Made by a program: the position numbers and the translations under genes | Shown here: positions 45,477 to 58,700 of the stretch, one piece after another | Position numbering within the stretch: the stretch's first letter is position 1 | Layout of the letters: the number at the start of each line of letters is the position of its first letter | The notes under the pieces: generated by a model | Told to the model about the DNA's origin: nothing | The model's input: the letters and a program-made list of their open reading frames with translations, nothing else | Databases searched by the model: none | Assembly: GCF_041296385.1 (NCBI RefSeq) | Contig: NC_091014.1 | Location: 52,036,078 to 52,100,077, forward strand | Direction of reading: 5' to 3' | DNA: 64,000 nt | Source of the DNA: Aphelocoma coerulescens | Lineage: Eukaryota > Chordata > Aves > Passeriformes > Corvidae

Positions 45477-45650
45477 CTTGGATCTGCCAGGAACTGCTTG
45501 CCAAATGCAGTGTGTGTACATCCCGCCTGTCCCTTTGCAAACAGGAGGGGATCAACCAGCTGCCTGGGCGTGAAAATACCTGACAAGCCCCCATCTTCTT
45601 TGCTTGGATCTTTGTGTCTGGTTGCTTTCTTACAGCCTTTGACCCCCATC

Positions 45651-45705
45651 ATGGCCCCTAATCTAAAAGTCATCTTCCTGTTTCTTTGGTTGCTTCAGTG
45701 TGGAG
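45651..45705 (+). CDS. NFAM1: NFAM1 exon 1 (signal peptide)
   Basis: 55 coding nt encode MAPNLKVIFLFLWLLQCG plus one base. The donor is GGAG|GTAAAC. The 5' UTR extends upstream by an unknown length. Confidence 0.93.
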
Positions 45706-48700
45706 GTAAACAAATATTTTCTTTTTAATTCCTTTTGTTTACTCTCGTGTTTTTTCATATTAGAGCATTTCCAGCTGCTATCTTTTGCTAATTTCTAGAG
45801 ATCCCCTCTAGGAATTTGCACTCTGCTATTTCTGTCTTTTAAGCATTTCAAAGCTAAGAGAGTGACTCCTCAAGAAAGGGGGAATGTGGGAGAAAGGTTA
45901 GATAACCTAAATAAAATGGTTTGCCTTTTTCCTCGGTATGTTCTTCTCAAGCTAGTGGCTTCTGGGATAATGCAAGAAGATGGATCTTTCTCTCTTTTGT
46001 TACAGTACTGCTTAGCCGTGTCTTACATAGAAACTATATTCACATGTGTTCTGTTATGTAGAGATGAGGAGAAGGATGATGAATGATTTTGAAAAATATG
46101 ACCCAGAATAAACCACTTGGGTTATCACTCCCACAGTGTCTGTAGGATTTTGTTACCCCCTTTCCATTATATTGTAACTAGTGTATACAGGACTAAGCAT
46201 GTCCCTGAGACTGTACTGTATCTCAGTTGCTTTTACAGCCAAGAACCTTTATCTGATGTTGTAACCTAAGCTCTTCCTTACTGTCAGGCTGTTGTCCCTG
46301 GCTATGTGATCTGTAGAGAATTTTCCTTAACAGATGGTACTTCCCAACAGTTCTTTCTGGGCAGTGTCTGTGCCCTCTCTCCATTGTTGCCCCCCCACCA
46401 CGCATCCTCAGTGCTCAGCATTCAGCAGCACTAAGTCTGAGTTGCCTTTCCCAATGCCAGCTCCTGCTGTGCTGAGGTGACACTGCTGTTGTGATGCAGC
46501 GTTAGTCCATGATGACAGGAAAGCAAGCCTGGCTGTGCTCTGGGACAGCTTTAATACCTTGTTATGAGCCTGTTCATAGATGCAGAACTCCAGGGAATCC
46601 CATCAAAAGCATGAATGGAAAAGCCTGCCCATCCCCTACTTTCTCTCTCTACCCTTTTTTCCCTCTTTTTTCATGTCTCTGAAAGAATCCTTTATTTTGT
46701 GAGAAGACTTGTGTGTAAGTTTCCAGTTCCCTTTCTCAAAGAGCCTCTTCTTAAGGTGCTTTATATGTGGTGTTAAATCAGCTGACAAACAAATAGATCT
46801 GGAGACTGCCTGATACTGAACCCAGATTTGGCTGGGAAGCCAAAGAAGTCCTGTACCCCAGTCTCCTTATTAGCCTGTGGCTCACTCTTAGGTTTTTTCC
46901 CTTTTTATTGAACAAAAGAGGGAGTGAACTGTGGTGTGGTTCCCCATCTTATTCGTCCTCTCTTTTAACTTCTGACATCATTGTCTACTGAGTTACAGTG
47001 ACAGTTCACTTTAAACTACCTTGTATGTACTAGGAGGAAGCACATGAAGGGCATGCTCTCTCATCTCTGCCTAAGATACTGTCATGTATAAATAGTTAAG
47101 ATCTGCAGTCATCTGCAGATAGTTCCCGTATCTAGCATTGAGGCTTGCACTTTGGTCCCATTTTAGAGCAGCAAAGGTTTGGAGTGATGAAGTTGTGGCC
47201 TATTTCTCATGGCCCTGGTGCTGGCCCCTATACGGAACATGCAATTTCCTTCCTCACTTGCCTTTCAGAAATACACAGTCCCACTGATAACACCTGCTTG
47301 CATACAACACCTTCACTGCCACAGAGCCATCACACAGCCACGCATGGATTCCCAAGTAGGGTTTATACCTTGGCAGTTTCAGGAGATGTCCGGCTAGCAT
47401 TTATCTTGGAAAATCACTTTCTATTTGCCTTCTGTAAATACGTTCATACACCACTGCAAAATCAGTTCACTTCCTGCTTCATTTCCTGTCTTTCTGCGTG
47501 CTGGCGTTGTATGGAGGGACTCACAAGAGAAAAGGGGAAGCCTGTGAATGCAGCAGGCTATCATGGATCAGACAGCAATTACCCAAGAGATGTGGCAGAT
47601 CACACAGGACACGTGCTCTGAATCACTCAGCTTCTGACAAGGGCCAACACTGTATGCTACGGGCGTGCTTCGTGGTGTATGGTTATTTTCAGTGTGATCC
47701 TGTCTTTGGGACAGCCGTCCTCGCCTCACTGAAAGTGAGGTTAGGTGACTGCTAACAATTATTACCCTTACAGGGGGAAATGTCGATGTACAGCAGAAAC
47801 CTCCAATCCAGGTTGCCCTGCTCAAGGAAGGAATATCCATCCCCTGCAAAGTCATCTTCCCTTACATGCCGAAATACACCAAATTTTCAATCTTCTATTA
47901 CTGGATTAATTCACTGGATCAGAAGACATCTATCTATAGTAGGCAGGAAAATGTAGCCATTCCTTCTGGAGAAGAAAATAAGACTGCTGCCTTATCTTAC
48001 GACTACAGAATCATGCCGCTTGAAAACACCTCTTCCACTGGCACGTACTACTGCGAGGTCAAATGGAATGATATCCAAAAAATGGGAAAGGGAGTGTTTG
48101 TCCTTGCTAGAGGTAAGTGACCAACCAGAAAAGAAGGGCAGGAGGTTAAAAATCAGCTGGATCTGGCTGTGCAAACCTGATCTTTGCTCTTCTTTTTCTA
48201 CCCAAACATGCTATGAAGTCAGGTACGAATAATGCTTTATGCCCAATACCCACTGCCATCAGGGTTGAATGCACTTGGCACAGGTGACCTGTGCTGCTGT
48301 TCCCAATGCACAGATGGGGACCTGAAGATGCAGTAATTTATATCTGCCCTTCCACAGCCTCCTGGGAGTCAGGATCTATCCAGGGAGCCTGGGCACTGGT
48401 CAGATGGTGCTTTTAGGTGTCAGTGTTCAGGAGACAGTGCAGTTTGTCCTTCAGCAGTGTGACAGAGGCAGCTGATAAGGTCAGTCATTAGGGTGCTTGC
48501 TCTAATCATGTGTACAGGTTCAGCCTGCTCAGTTTTAGGGTCTCACGAACAGGTTATGCACTCACTGACATGCCTCCCTCTTTTCCATTTGGTACAAGGA
48601 GTTGGTTGGTCTGTTAATGAGCACACTGGAAAGCAAGGGAAAGCTTGATGCAACATAAGAGGAATGTTAAAGGAAAGTGATAAGGATGTGCATGCTGCTG

Positions 48701-51700
48701 ACTGGCTGGATGTGCATTACTGACTGTTGGATATGAAGGACTTGTTAATGTAAATGCAAAGAGGTGTGACGAAGTAGCTTTGCTGTACTGGTCAGAGGAT
48801 GCCTATAGTACCCACCCTCTCAGTTCGTGTGGCCTGTGTGCTTTCTACCATCTTTCTGCTCCTATCACAAAAGACCTTTGCCAGCCTCTATCTACCAAAT
48901 TTCTTGGCTCTCATAGTTATGTCACCTTCCTTTGTGAAGTGGAGCTGCTTATACCCTGTGCCTTCTGTGTGATTTTGCAGCTGCACCCTGCTCTCTGTTC
49001 AATCGGAGTACGTTTTGAAGGGTGTGTGCGTTTCTGCCACCATATTCTGTGTTCCTGTATTTTTGTTTTTTCAAGGCTCTTTCTTTCCAGGGTTAAAAAT
49101 ACAGCAGGGTTGTAACTTCCACTCACACTGTGAACCTTTTGCCTTCTTTCTTACAGATACAGGGTACATAAATACCTCTTATGGATGGGAAATCCTTGTT
49201 ACCCTTACTGTTCTTCTTGCTGTATTGAGCATCACCGCAACAGCTCTGCTTCTGTGGAAAAGAAAGGCAAGTAATAACCAAATGAAAAGCAACACCTGAC
49301 CCATTCTAGGAATTAATTCCATTTGCTTCTAACTTGGCTGAATTGGAAGTCCCCGTGCCGAAATTTTCCATGCTGGGTATCTGATCCAGTTTATTTTCTT
49401 AAGTTCAGTTTTTCTGAGAAGAAAAGATTACAGGAAAGACTAAAACGAGTAAGTGATTTGTCCATTAAAGAAATTCTGGTAATCATTTTGACTACAGCAT
49501 GCTCTGCTTTAGAGCAAGGATTTGACACAGGGCAAGAAGTCACACTAGCGGTGTGCTGGCCCTGAGAATATTCAAGGAGATGTGGCCTTGTGATGGGATT
49601 TTAGAGAATTGCCATTTGTGCATACTCAGTCACAGCTTCTGTCAATTTACCAGTTCAGCTGTCTAAAACCCCTGTGAAGGGGCCAGTTAGACAAGTAACG
49701 TCCTGTGCACCCAAGCAAGTCTGTTACAAGCCTGATGGCAGGACTTTCCCAATTTCTAATCCTCTTTCAAGATGGAGGTTACTCTGTTTCAGAGTTACTC
49801 TGTTTCAGCTGCACTCCTGAGCTCAGGCACCATAGAAGAAAAAATCTGCAGTGTGATGGGGATGGGGGCCAAAGCCTTGGGCATCTGTTTGACAGAGAAA
49901 ACGTTAAGAGACAGAGTGAGAGGGGAAGGTCAGGACAAGGATCTCAAGGAAGCCTGTGTGGAAATTACAAATAACTGGGGGAAAAAAGAAGAGGGAGGGA
50001 GAAAGATCGGACTATACAATCTCCAGGGACACCTTCCATCAGCAGTGATTCTGTGAGGCTGGAAGAATAAGCCTCGGGGGAAACTGGGACTGGAATCTGG
50101 AGTGAGAAAACACTAGGAGGATCTTAAGACTGGATTGACAGAGCCCCTTGGGTGAGCAGACTAGTGTCCCAGGTTGGGACCAGCTGGGTAAGGAAGTGCA
50201 AGCTGGGAAGCTGAGGGCAAAGAGGGTGCCAGGAGTTGGGGAAGAAAGGATTTGGAGAGTGGGAGAAGAAAAGCCAAAAGCAGAACTGGAAGATCTGGAT
50301 GAGATAGGCCCTGTGGAAAAACCTCTGGAGTCATGATACTGGAATCCCTCTTGTTTGGCAAATTCTACTGCTTCTAGTACTGCCACCCTCAGGTGTTCAA
50401 CTAGCATCATCTGCATTCTTCCAGAGATCTCAAGTCTGGCTTAATAATAGCCTTACGTCTTTTAGAATGGAATTTGGGATTGTTGTTTTCTAGGTAGAGT
50501 ACACCCCGTAACTCCAAGCTGCTCTCTGCCACCACAACAGCAGACTCTCTGCATTCATTTTTATGTGGAGGCTGTGCTGTGTGTACAGTCCTTCAGCTCC
50601 AAGGAGCATCAGGCTTCAGCACACACAGAGATCATGAGGTTGAAAACAGAATGGCAGCAGTTGGCAGCCTAGCTAATCTCACGAGACTTACCTTGCAGGC
50701 AGTCTGATGCAGGGGAAGGAGTGTAAGAGGCAAAGGGAGTTAGCTGGAGACAGGCCCCCATCTCTGTTTGCCTAGACAGTGTCTCTGTGGGGATGAGGAG
50801 GGGAGGCACTGTCACGACTCACCAACTGGCATCTCTAGGTTTTGAGGTGGGCCAGCAAATCTCAGACTTACGGCCTCTCCTTGGGGTCTGAAGAGATTGT
50901 GCAGTCATTACATTTGCCCTCCTGCAGAACACAGCCCATATTTCTCACCACAGCTTGCTCAGACCTGCTGGTTTAAAAATGTTTATCTTTAAGAGAAGCT
51001 ATTTAGCATCCTCCTTAGTTACTAATGGACTGGAAAGCAGTTTGTCGTATTCATGTGATGTGAATATAATCATCCCACTTCTTTCTGAATTAGAACAGAG
51101 ATACTTAGCAAAGCCTTCTGCCTTTTCTGCCTCTTCTCTTGCTTGCTGAGCAGGGCTAACCCTTCTCTGTGTGTGAATGGAATGTGTTCAAGGAGAACTC
51201 ATCTGATGCAAGAAACATTTCAGATGCAGGGACCTTCTTCCTTCAGCTCCATGCTGGACTTGTGCATTAATATATCACTGACTATATGTCACCATTAATG
51301 ATTATCGGGTGCTCTTCTGTAGACTCTGTGTATTAGGAAAAGCTTCCTTACCAAATGCTGATAAAAGTAATTGCATTTTGCCTCTCTGAAATTCCTCTCT
51401 GCCCAAGGCCCTGCTTCACTCCCTGTCCCATAGAATTGTTCTATGCTGTTAAATACTTAAACCCTTCCAGTAAGGTTTCAATGGTGAAAGTGCTTTATAT
51501 GTACACACAGAGCCCAGTTCTCCTTTCCACTGCTCCAGTGTAAGTCACTGGACTCTACACTTAACCCTGTGGTGAGGAAAGCAACCAGCACCTGTTGTGC
51601 AGACACTCCCAGCACTCTTTCCTGTGGAAGCATTCAGGAGGTGTGCAAACAGCTGGCTTTGATATGACATTGGTGTTCATTTTAGCTTTGGGGAGATGTG

Positions 51701-52701
51701 GTTTTCTCCAAATGTGTTACTTGGTGTCTTGTCCTGTGCAGGTGTTGTGCCCTAGAAGGAACCAGTCAAATATCCTGAGACAGAAGGTGGAAACGCAGCT
51801 CCCTTCAGCCAGTCCACCATCACCACCTCCTGTTTATGATGTGAGTACCAGGATCACCCTTCATCCCTTCTGTCCACATCGTGGTACAACCCTTCCTTTC
51901 CCTGCCATGGTACAGGCAATGCCAGTATTATGATGTGAAACATAAGCAATACCCTCATACCATCCTGGTCTTAGTGACCTGGCCCTGCTTATCTTCTCTC
52001 AGGACTGGGTGTGTCTCCATTCCGGTCCTAGTCATGGCCTCCCCAGTGCCTGGGCCTTGCCTCATGCCCTGCTGAGCAGCAGCCTTCCCTCTGCCAGCAG
52101 CACAAAGCATCAAGTGTGAGGCCAGAGAGGGGTCCTAGTGGAAGAGGTAGAAGGGTCTCCGAAAGTCGAGAAGGAGAGGGACTCTTCAGCCCCACTTTGT
52201 ACTGCAGAGTGTCTCAAGGACATGCCCTTCCCAACTGGAGAATGATGGCTCAGGAAAGGGGCAGAGAGACCTGCTCCCCTGAACAACACCCAGCTGTTTT
52301 GAGTTTCTGCTGTGGCACCTTCACTGGTGCCTGTGTCACAGACCACTGCAGTCCTGAGCAGGCACACTAGCTAGCAGGAGGAAATGGGCAAGAAGAAAGT
52401 AAAGGGAGTTTCTTTTTTTAAGCATTTCCCTTTTCATTGCATAGGAACTCCTTTTCCATTTCCCAAACTGAGGAATGGCTAACTGCTCCCACTCCTCGAG
52501 CCCAGTAGCTGCAGTGTCATAGGTAGTAGGATTGAAAATGGCTCCCCTGAAATGTCAGGCCTAGACCTCAGCTACCTCAAGTAACCATTAGTCCTAATCC
52601 CATTTATAACCTGTCCAGCTCCATTTTAAATGGATTCCTTTTTCTCCTTTTACTCCCATGGGATGGCTGCTCCACTAAGAAGGGAAGGGTTTTTTTGGTT
52701 T

Positions 52702-52736
<35 letters not shown>

Positions 52737-55700
52737 TGTGATCTGTAGGACCAACAAGGAAGAATAAAATGAAAGTGAGTAGAGAAGGATGTTGCCTGAA
52801 TATTAGGAAACCTTTCTGTCTGTGAGGTCTATAAGGGCTGGAAAAGTCTCTCCAAGGAAAACCTGTGAGCTCTGCTGCATTAATCATTTAAACTAAACAA
52901 AGCAAAGCTCTGGAGAATGTACTACAGAGAGGAGGAAAGCTCTGCCAGGGAGGCAGGAGACCTGATCAGGGGCAGTTATCTACAAGAGGATGGGCCTGCC
53001 CCTTCTCATTCTCACTGTGGGGGGGTGAGGGGGCACCATTTTGTGGCCCTTTAATTTTTGGACTAGCAGTTCAAAAGATGGTATTGTATGTGATATGTTT
53101 GTTCTGGGCAAAAGGCAATGCTTTGGGTAAAGGAGGTTGCAGGTTATAAACCTTTTCATTTGTATCAAGTAATTTCTTTTTAATTCAGGCTTATAAAAAT
53201 CCGAATGGGTAGTTTCCTGCTGAAGTGGATGATTTCTGCAAGGAGACAAAAAAAAATCAAATCCATTTCTCGCTCAGTCGGCCTCGTCATGCATCCTTAG
53301 CTCCATCTTAATTACATGTTTCATCATGTTGTTCTGTTCAGGCTCCACTAAGGCTAATATAGCAAGCCAGCAGAGCCAGCCTTAGGCACAGGCAATCCCA
53401 GGAGCTGGCTGGGCCCCTGTGCTTGCAGGAGCCCTATGGACCTGGCCCAGCCAGCCTTCCTGCGAAGCCTGTTAACCACACACCAGCTGTGCAGGGCTCC
53501 TGGCCAGGCCAGTGTGTGGGGCAGGTGGCTTGGCCCTCTTTGGCAGGGCTACAAGCAGCCTGGGACCATCTCCTGCACGCTGGGGGGTATGAGTCTGCCC
53601 ACTGCAGTTTCCTCTATTGAGGAGCAGCTGCTGCAGTGGGAGGGGGGACTCAAAGCAGCAACTCCTGCTCCAGACAAGGCACATGGTGAGAGCAGGGCTG
53701 TGAGAGCAGTGAGCACAGCCCTGCAAGGCATAATGGGCAGGGGGGGAAAAAGGGTGAGAGCCCTGGCATGGAAACCTGCATTGGATGGGCCCTCAGGACA
53801 GGCAAAGGGAATAGAAAACTGACAAACCTGATTTCCTTAGAATGATAACTCTGGTGCCCCACTGCTGAATTTTACTGGGGCTCTGCATGGTCTAAACCCA
53901 GCCCTGCAAACTGAAACTAGGTGAGTTGTGAAAATCTACTGGTGGGTGTTGAACTCAGTGCTTAATTCATGGGAAGGGAAAAAATCTGTGCTCAGCATTG
54001 GGGTAATCTAAGGCAAGGAAAAAAAGGAAGAACAAGTGAGAAGTAACTCCCAGTGATGAGATAAAGGAGGTCAGAGATCAGGGGACTGGACAGGAGGCCA
54101 GCACATGCCAGCTATGCTATCTGTGTGGGAAAGCAAGAGGCTGGAGTCTGGAGAAAAATCAGGTCAGGAAACCACAGTGTCCTTGCAGGCCTGAAGCTGG
54201 GAGCAGAAGCAAGAGGAGGCAGCACTGGACATCAAAGTGACAGATGCTGTTGGAACTGCCTGGCACAGCTCATTAAATACTCTGTGTTATCCCACATGGT
54301 AGCTAGGCTCATCCCTGGTGTGGGAAGGGTCCTAACACACCTTCTGCAAAGCTGTCCTGCTGAACATTCCTGAGAGAAAATACCTTCCCCAGTGGCTCTT
54401 CCAGGTGCCACTATTTACGTTGTGGTCCCTGGGGGTGGCTGTATGCAGTGAAAAGCATACAACGTAGCAAAAGGCCTGATAATAAGGGGGCAGCTTATTA
54501 CAAATGCACTTTCTATATAGTGCCTTCCTTGACCTCCTTGACCTCTCTGTCCTCCTGCAGCCGTAGAGTAGCTCTACCTTACTGCACTGCCCAGAACCAA
54601 ACCTGTATATCCTCTGACTTCCAGCTTAGCTGCTTAGTTAATGAGCAGCTTGGAAATAACAATCTGAGGGACTTGCTTCATCTGCTTTACACTTCAAACA
54701 AGCTTTTTTGAGCAGCAAACAGAACTCCTGCAGTGCAGCTGCAGTCAGGTTCCAGAGCACGGGAGCTTTTCCAGGTGTGAGGGAGACAGGAGGCTGCTCA
54801 GGGATAGGAAAGCATCTGTCAGCAGGGAGGAGAGTGGCCTGTGTGCCTCCACTGTAACACTCGCAGGTGATCGGTGACCAAGTAAAAGTAATTAACTTGC
54901 AAATGGTGGTTGGAGACACCAGCTCTCCAACTGGCTGAAAAGGACCAGCATTGTTAACAGCCTCCATGGGAAGAAGGCTTATGGAGGGAAAGGAATCTTT
55001 TTTGCGGGATTAAACACCTCCTTGCTTGCAAGTGGCTTCAGACTGGAGTAGAGAAAGAGGCTGCCTGTCCTGCCAAGGGGACATGGAGCCAGGCTTCTGG
55101 AAACTCAGCATGCAAGATGTGATGCTCACAGTGAGGACCTCAAAGAGAATTGAAAATGAGGAGGGGAAATAGAATTTTCTGTGTGCATATGTGCGCATGC
55201 AAATAGTGGGGATGTCTGAGTAGGCAAACCAGGTTTTTGGGAGCAGGAAGCAGACAGATGAGTAGCAGTGGGAATGTGAGAGCCGTGTGGTGCCCCATTC
55301 ACTGTGGCAAACTCATGTCTGACTGCCTGTTTATTCCAAGGCCCACTCCCCAATGCTGCTTCTCTACCCTCTGGTCCTGTTCAAAGCACTGTCCTGCTGG
55401 CCACAATCCTTAAAGATGCTGAGTGTTTGCAACTCCGGATGAAACAATGAGGGTTCAAGTGATTGGCAGCCCCCAATGAAGCCTCCATGTTTTGCTCATC
55501 CTTCTCACTGCATTACAGGGCAGCTTGCTCTCGCTACTAATACCATCTGCCCCTCTTGCAGCCGGAGCTCCTCCCATCTTCCTGTTGCCAGAGAAACAGC
55601 CACCTTGGCAACCTGCTGTCATCCTTGAAACACACATGGAAAAGTCCTCCTGATTGTTATGTTTGATCCTTCAGGCAGATCTGGAATATCACTCAAACTG

Positions 55701-58700
55701 ACATGCATCTCCTGTGACACAATTACCTGGGGGACAATGGGTGCATATGCATGCAGGGCGTGTGTGTTTGTGTAGCTGTGTGGGACCATGGTAATGTTTG
55801 AGGGCCTGGGAGCATATGGATTCCTTTTATTATTCTTTGCTCACTCAAAGAAGAAAGGAGAGTTCTGGCTTGGGAAAAAAACCCCAACAGACAATAAACA
55901 GAAATGGTGTTCATTTTCAACAGCGTCTGTGCTTCAGGACCCCCAGCCTCTCCTGTTTTCTCACCATGCATCCCCAAAATAATCATGAACAAGAGCTTGT
56001 GGTTGTCAGGCACCTAAACAGGCTTGGGCTATGCAGAACACTGCCCCTTACCTGTGGTCCCCCTGGTGCACAACATTGTTCCATGTGGCAAAGGAGTCTT
56101 TATTCTGCATTCTAGAACAATTTTGGGGCAGAGGGAGGCAGGGGCATTGGCATTCTTCTCCATTGCCTTACACAGGGTAGGTAACATTAAAGCCTGTCTC
56201 TGTAAGTCTGAAAAAAGATGATGCAGCTGCACTCTAGGGATTTCAGGGGAAAAGGATTTTCTGTTTGCTCAGGAACTTCAAAATTTTGGAGATGTCAGGG
56301 ATTCCTAAAAAACATCAGGCATGAGATGGGGGGACGACCCAGTGGGTAATTAGTTGACTTAAACCAAAGTGTTTTATTTGACCCCTACTTTCTTCTCTCT
56401 TCTTTGTGCAGAGCCTGGATGTGCAGCAAGTTGATGTCTATTCTAGCCTTGAGAACAACACAAACAACCCATCACACAGAAAGAATCCTCCAGGGAAGGT
56501 AAGGGCCAGGGCTGTGTTTTTGGAAAGTTCCTATATGCCCTGGGCACAGGGGAAAAGAAACCCCACACAATCCCATGACCTAGCAGGCAGTAAGTGTGTC
56601 TCCAGTCCCACCAAAAGGGGAAAACGGAACGTGGCATGCACTCACCAGCTGGGCTGCACATGTAGCCTATCTTCCCTCTTCCAGCAGCACCCTGGCTCCT
56701 GCAGCTCTACTGGTTCTGGCACTCATGGTTTTGTGCAGATGCTTTGCTGCATGACATATGCTGAAAGGCATTGAGGGGTTTGGGATCACTGCTCCCTCTG
56801 AACAAGACGGGCATTCATGAAGAATTGGGCAGGTGCTGGTCCCATTATTGGCCTTGCCAGATTATTTAGGTAGCTGAGACATCCTCTGGGCTGAAGGAAT
56901 CTGTGCACCAGCAGCAGATCCTGAACCCAACTTTCCTCTCACCAGCATTAAGAACCTGAGAGTCATTTCATGGTAGCAGAAGCTAAGATGGTTTGAGCAG
57001 AGGCTGGGCTTATACAATCTCTGCTGTCAGCTCTCGTGCTCAGAAAAGGCAGTGTGGGTATGTTTTGGACTTGGATCTTCTTGTTGAGCTGAGAATTGTG
57101 AGTGAGAGACAAGGAACTAAATTCACTAACAGTGAAAATAGAGGCAGCTAGGAATATGCAGGTGTAAATTGATTGTGGGGGCCACATGAAGCAGATCAGA
57201 GGCCCACACAGCCTTCTACCCTGCCTTTGGCAGGCATCAGCTGTTTCATATGGACAAAACTTGCATCAGGCACCCCAGGGAACATTTCCTTCCTGTCCTC
57301 AGAACTTAATTTTTCTTTTCTTCTCCAGACCTTTTATCTGCTTAAAAAGTATATTCTCTTCCAATGCTAGAAAATGTTCCTGAAAAATGTCTGCTGCTTC
57401 CTCCCACTAATGTTGTATTGGAAAGAGCTCCCCTGGTTGCACCATCCCTCTCTTTCATGAAGGACAGTATTTTCCAGTGTCCGTGACATTTTCACAACTC
57501 CCACCTTTTAGGAAAAGATGGTCTAAAATAATGCAACCTCCTTTGTGTCAGAGCTACTTGCCACATGGTCTGGTCCCATGGCCACTGGCCTCCTGCAGTT
57601 ACTGCTGTGGCACCACCATGGTGGTGGTAGCAAAAGCAGTGGCAGGTCCCTGACTACTGAGGGGAAGGATGGGTTGTTCTATATAGGCTTGTCTTATACG
57701 ATGCACAGGAAGAGACAGCATTCCCTGCATTTGTGTTTTGCTGCATTTTGAATTAGTTGGATAGGGTCCTTCTTTCTGATCCTGTTTATTCTTCTGTATA
57801 CCTTTACCAGCTGCCCCCTTTGAAATTACTCAGTCTGGATGGTAAGATGAAGTATGTGTGGGGTTTTTCCCTACCAGGGAGCTGTCTGGGCTGTGCTGAG
57901 TTGCTTGTGTGTGGCCCACACTATTCAGCTGCTGCTTGGAGGGACAGAGGGTCTGTACAACAGAGCAGCAACAAAGCAACAGCAGAGGAGCATCTGTGTG
58001 TGAATGGGTCTGGTGCTGGCAGTCTCGGCCAGGGTGGGGTAAAGGTCAAAGCAGAGATGGGAGAAAGAGAGGAGAAGAAAGCAAAGAGGGGATGGGATGA
58101 ACTCTCACACTGAGAGCAGACAACTCCAAGTGTCCTCAGTTCTTGTGTTGGTCTGAAGGAAGGGAAGTGTGAGTGGCAGGATCCCATGAGCTCAGCACTG
58201 GAGAATTTGCACTATCCACTATGGTTGCAAGCACCTTGATCAGCTTCCCTCAGTCATCCTGGGCTGTGACCACCTGACACACTTGTGCTCCAGCTGTCTT
58301 TGCCAGAATATAAGAGGAAATTTTCCCTAAGAGTGAGACTTGTGGGTCAGTGGGTTTGGCCTGTGAGTGGGAGCTGAGATTGCTGAAGCATGGCTGACAC
58401 TGCTTCAGAGGGCCCAGCCCAACCCTTGCTGCGGGATGCTGTGCCTAGAGGGGGAGCTGTAAAGGGAAGCAGGGCAGAAAGCCTTTGGAAAGAGCATTTG
58501 CATGCTGTCACTTTGGACTGTTGGCCCGTTTGGATAGCAAGGGGTTAATCCTGCATGCTTTGGAGGTGCCTCCACTCAGCACTTTTGTAGTGTTTCCCTT
58601 TGGTGATGGCAACAGAGAAAATGCTAGTGTAGGTAGGGCTTAGTTCAGCCGGTGGCATTTCAGCTGCTTGCTATGTAACCTTGCTTACAGCAGGCCTGTG

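Noticed and set aside
49772..50056. A 94-codon ORF in NFAM1 intron 3
   Set aside because: No domain is recognised. It overlaps a 16-bp duplication and lies inside an intron with clear boundaries.
52704..52733. The 30-T run as the tail of a LINE or SINE insertion
   Set aside because: No target-site duplication or element body was seen next to it, and no typical avian CR1 3' end was found anywhere in the window by eye.
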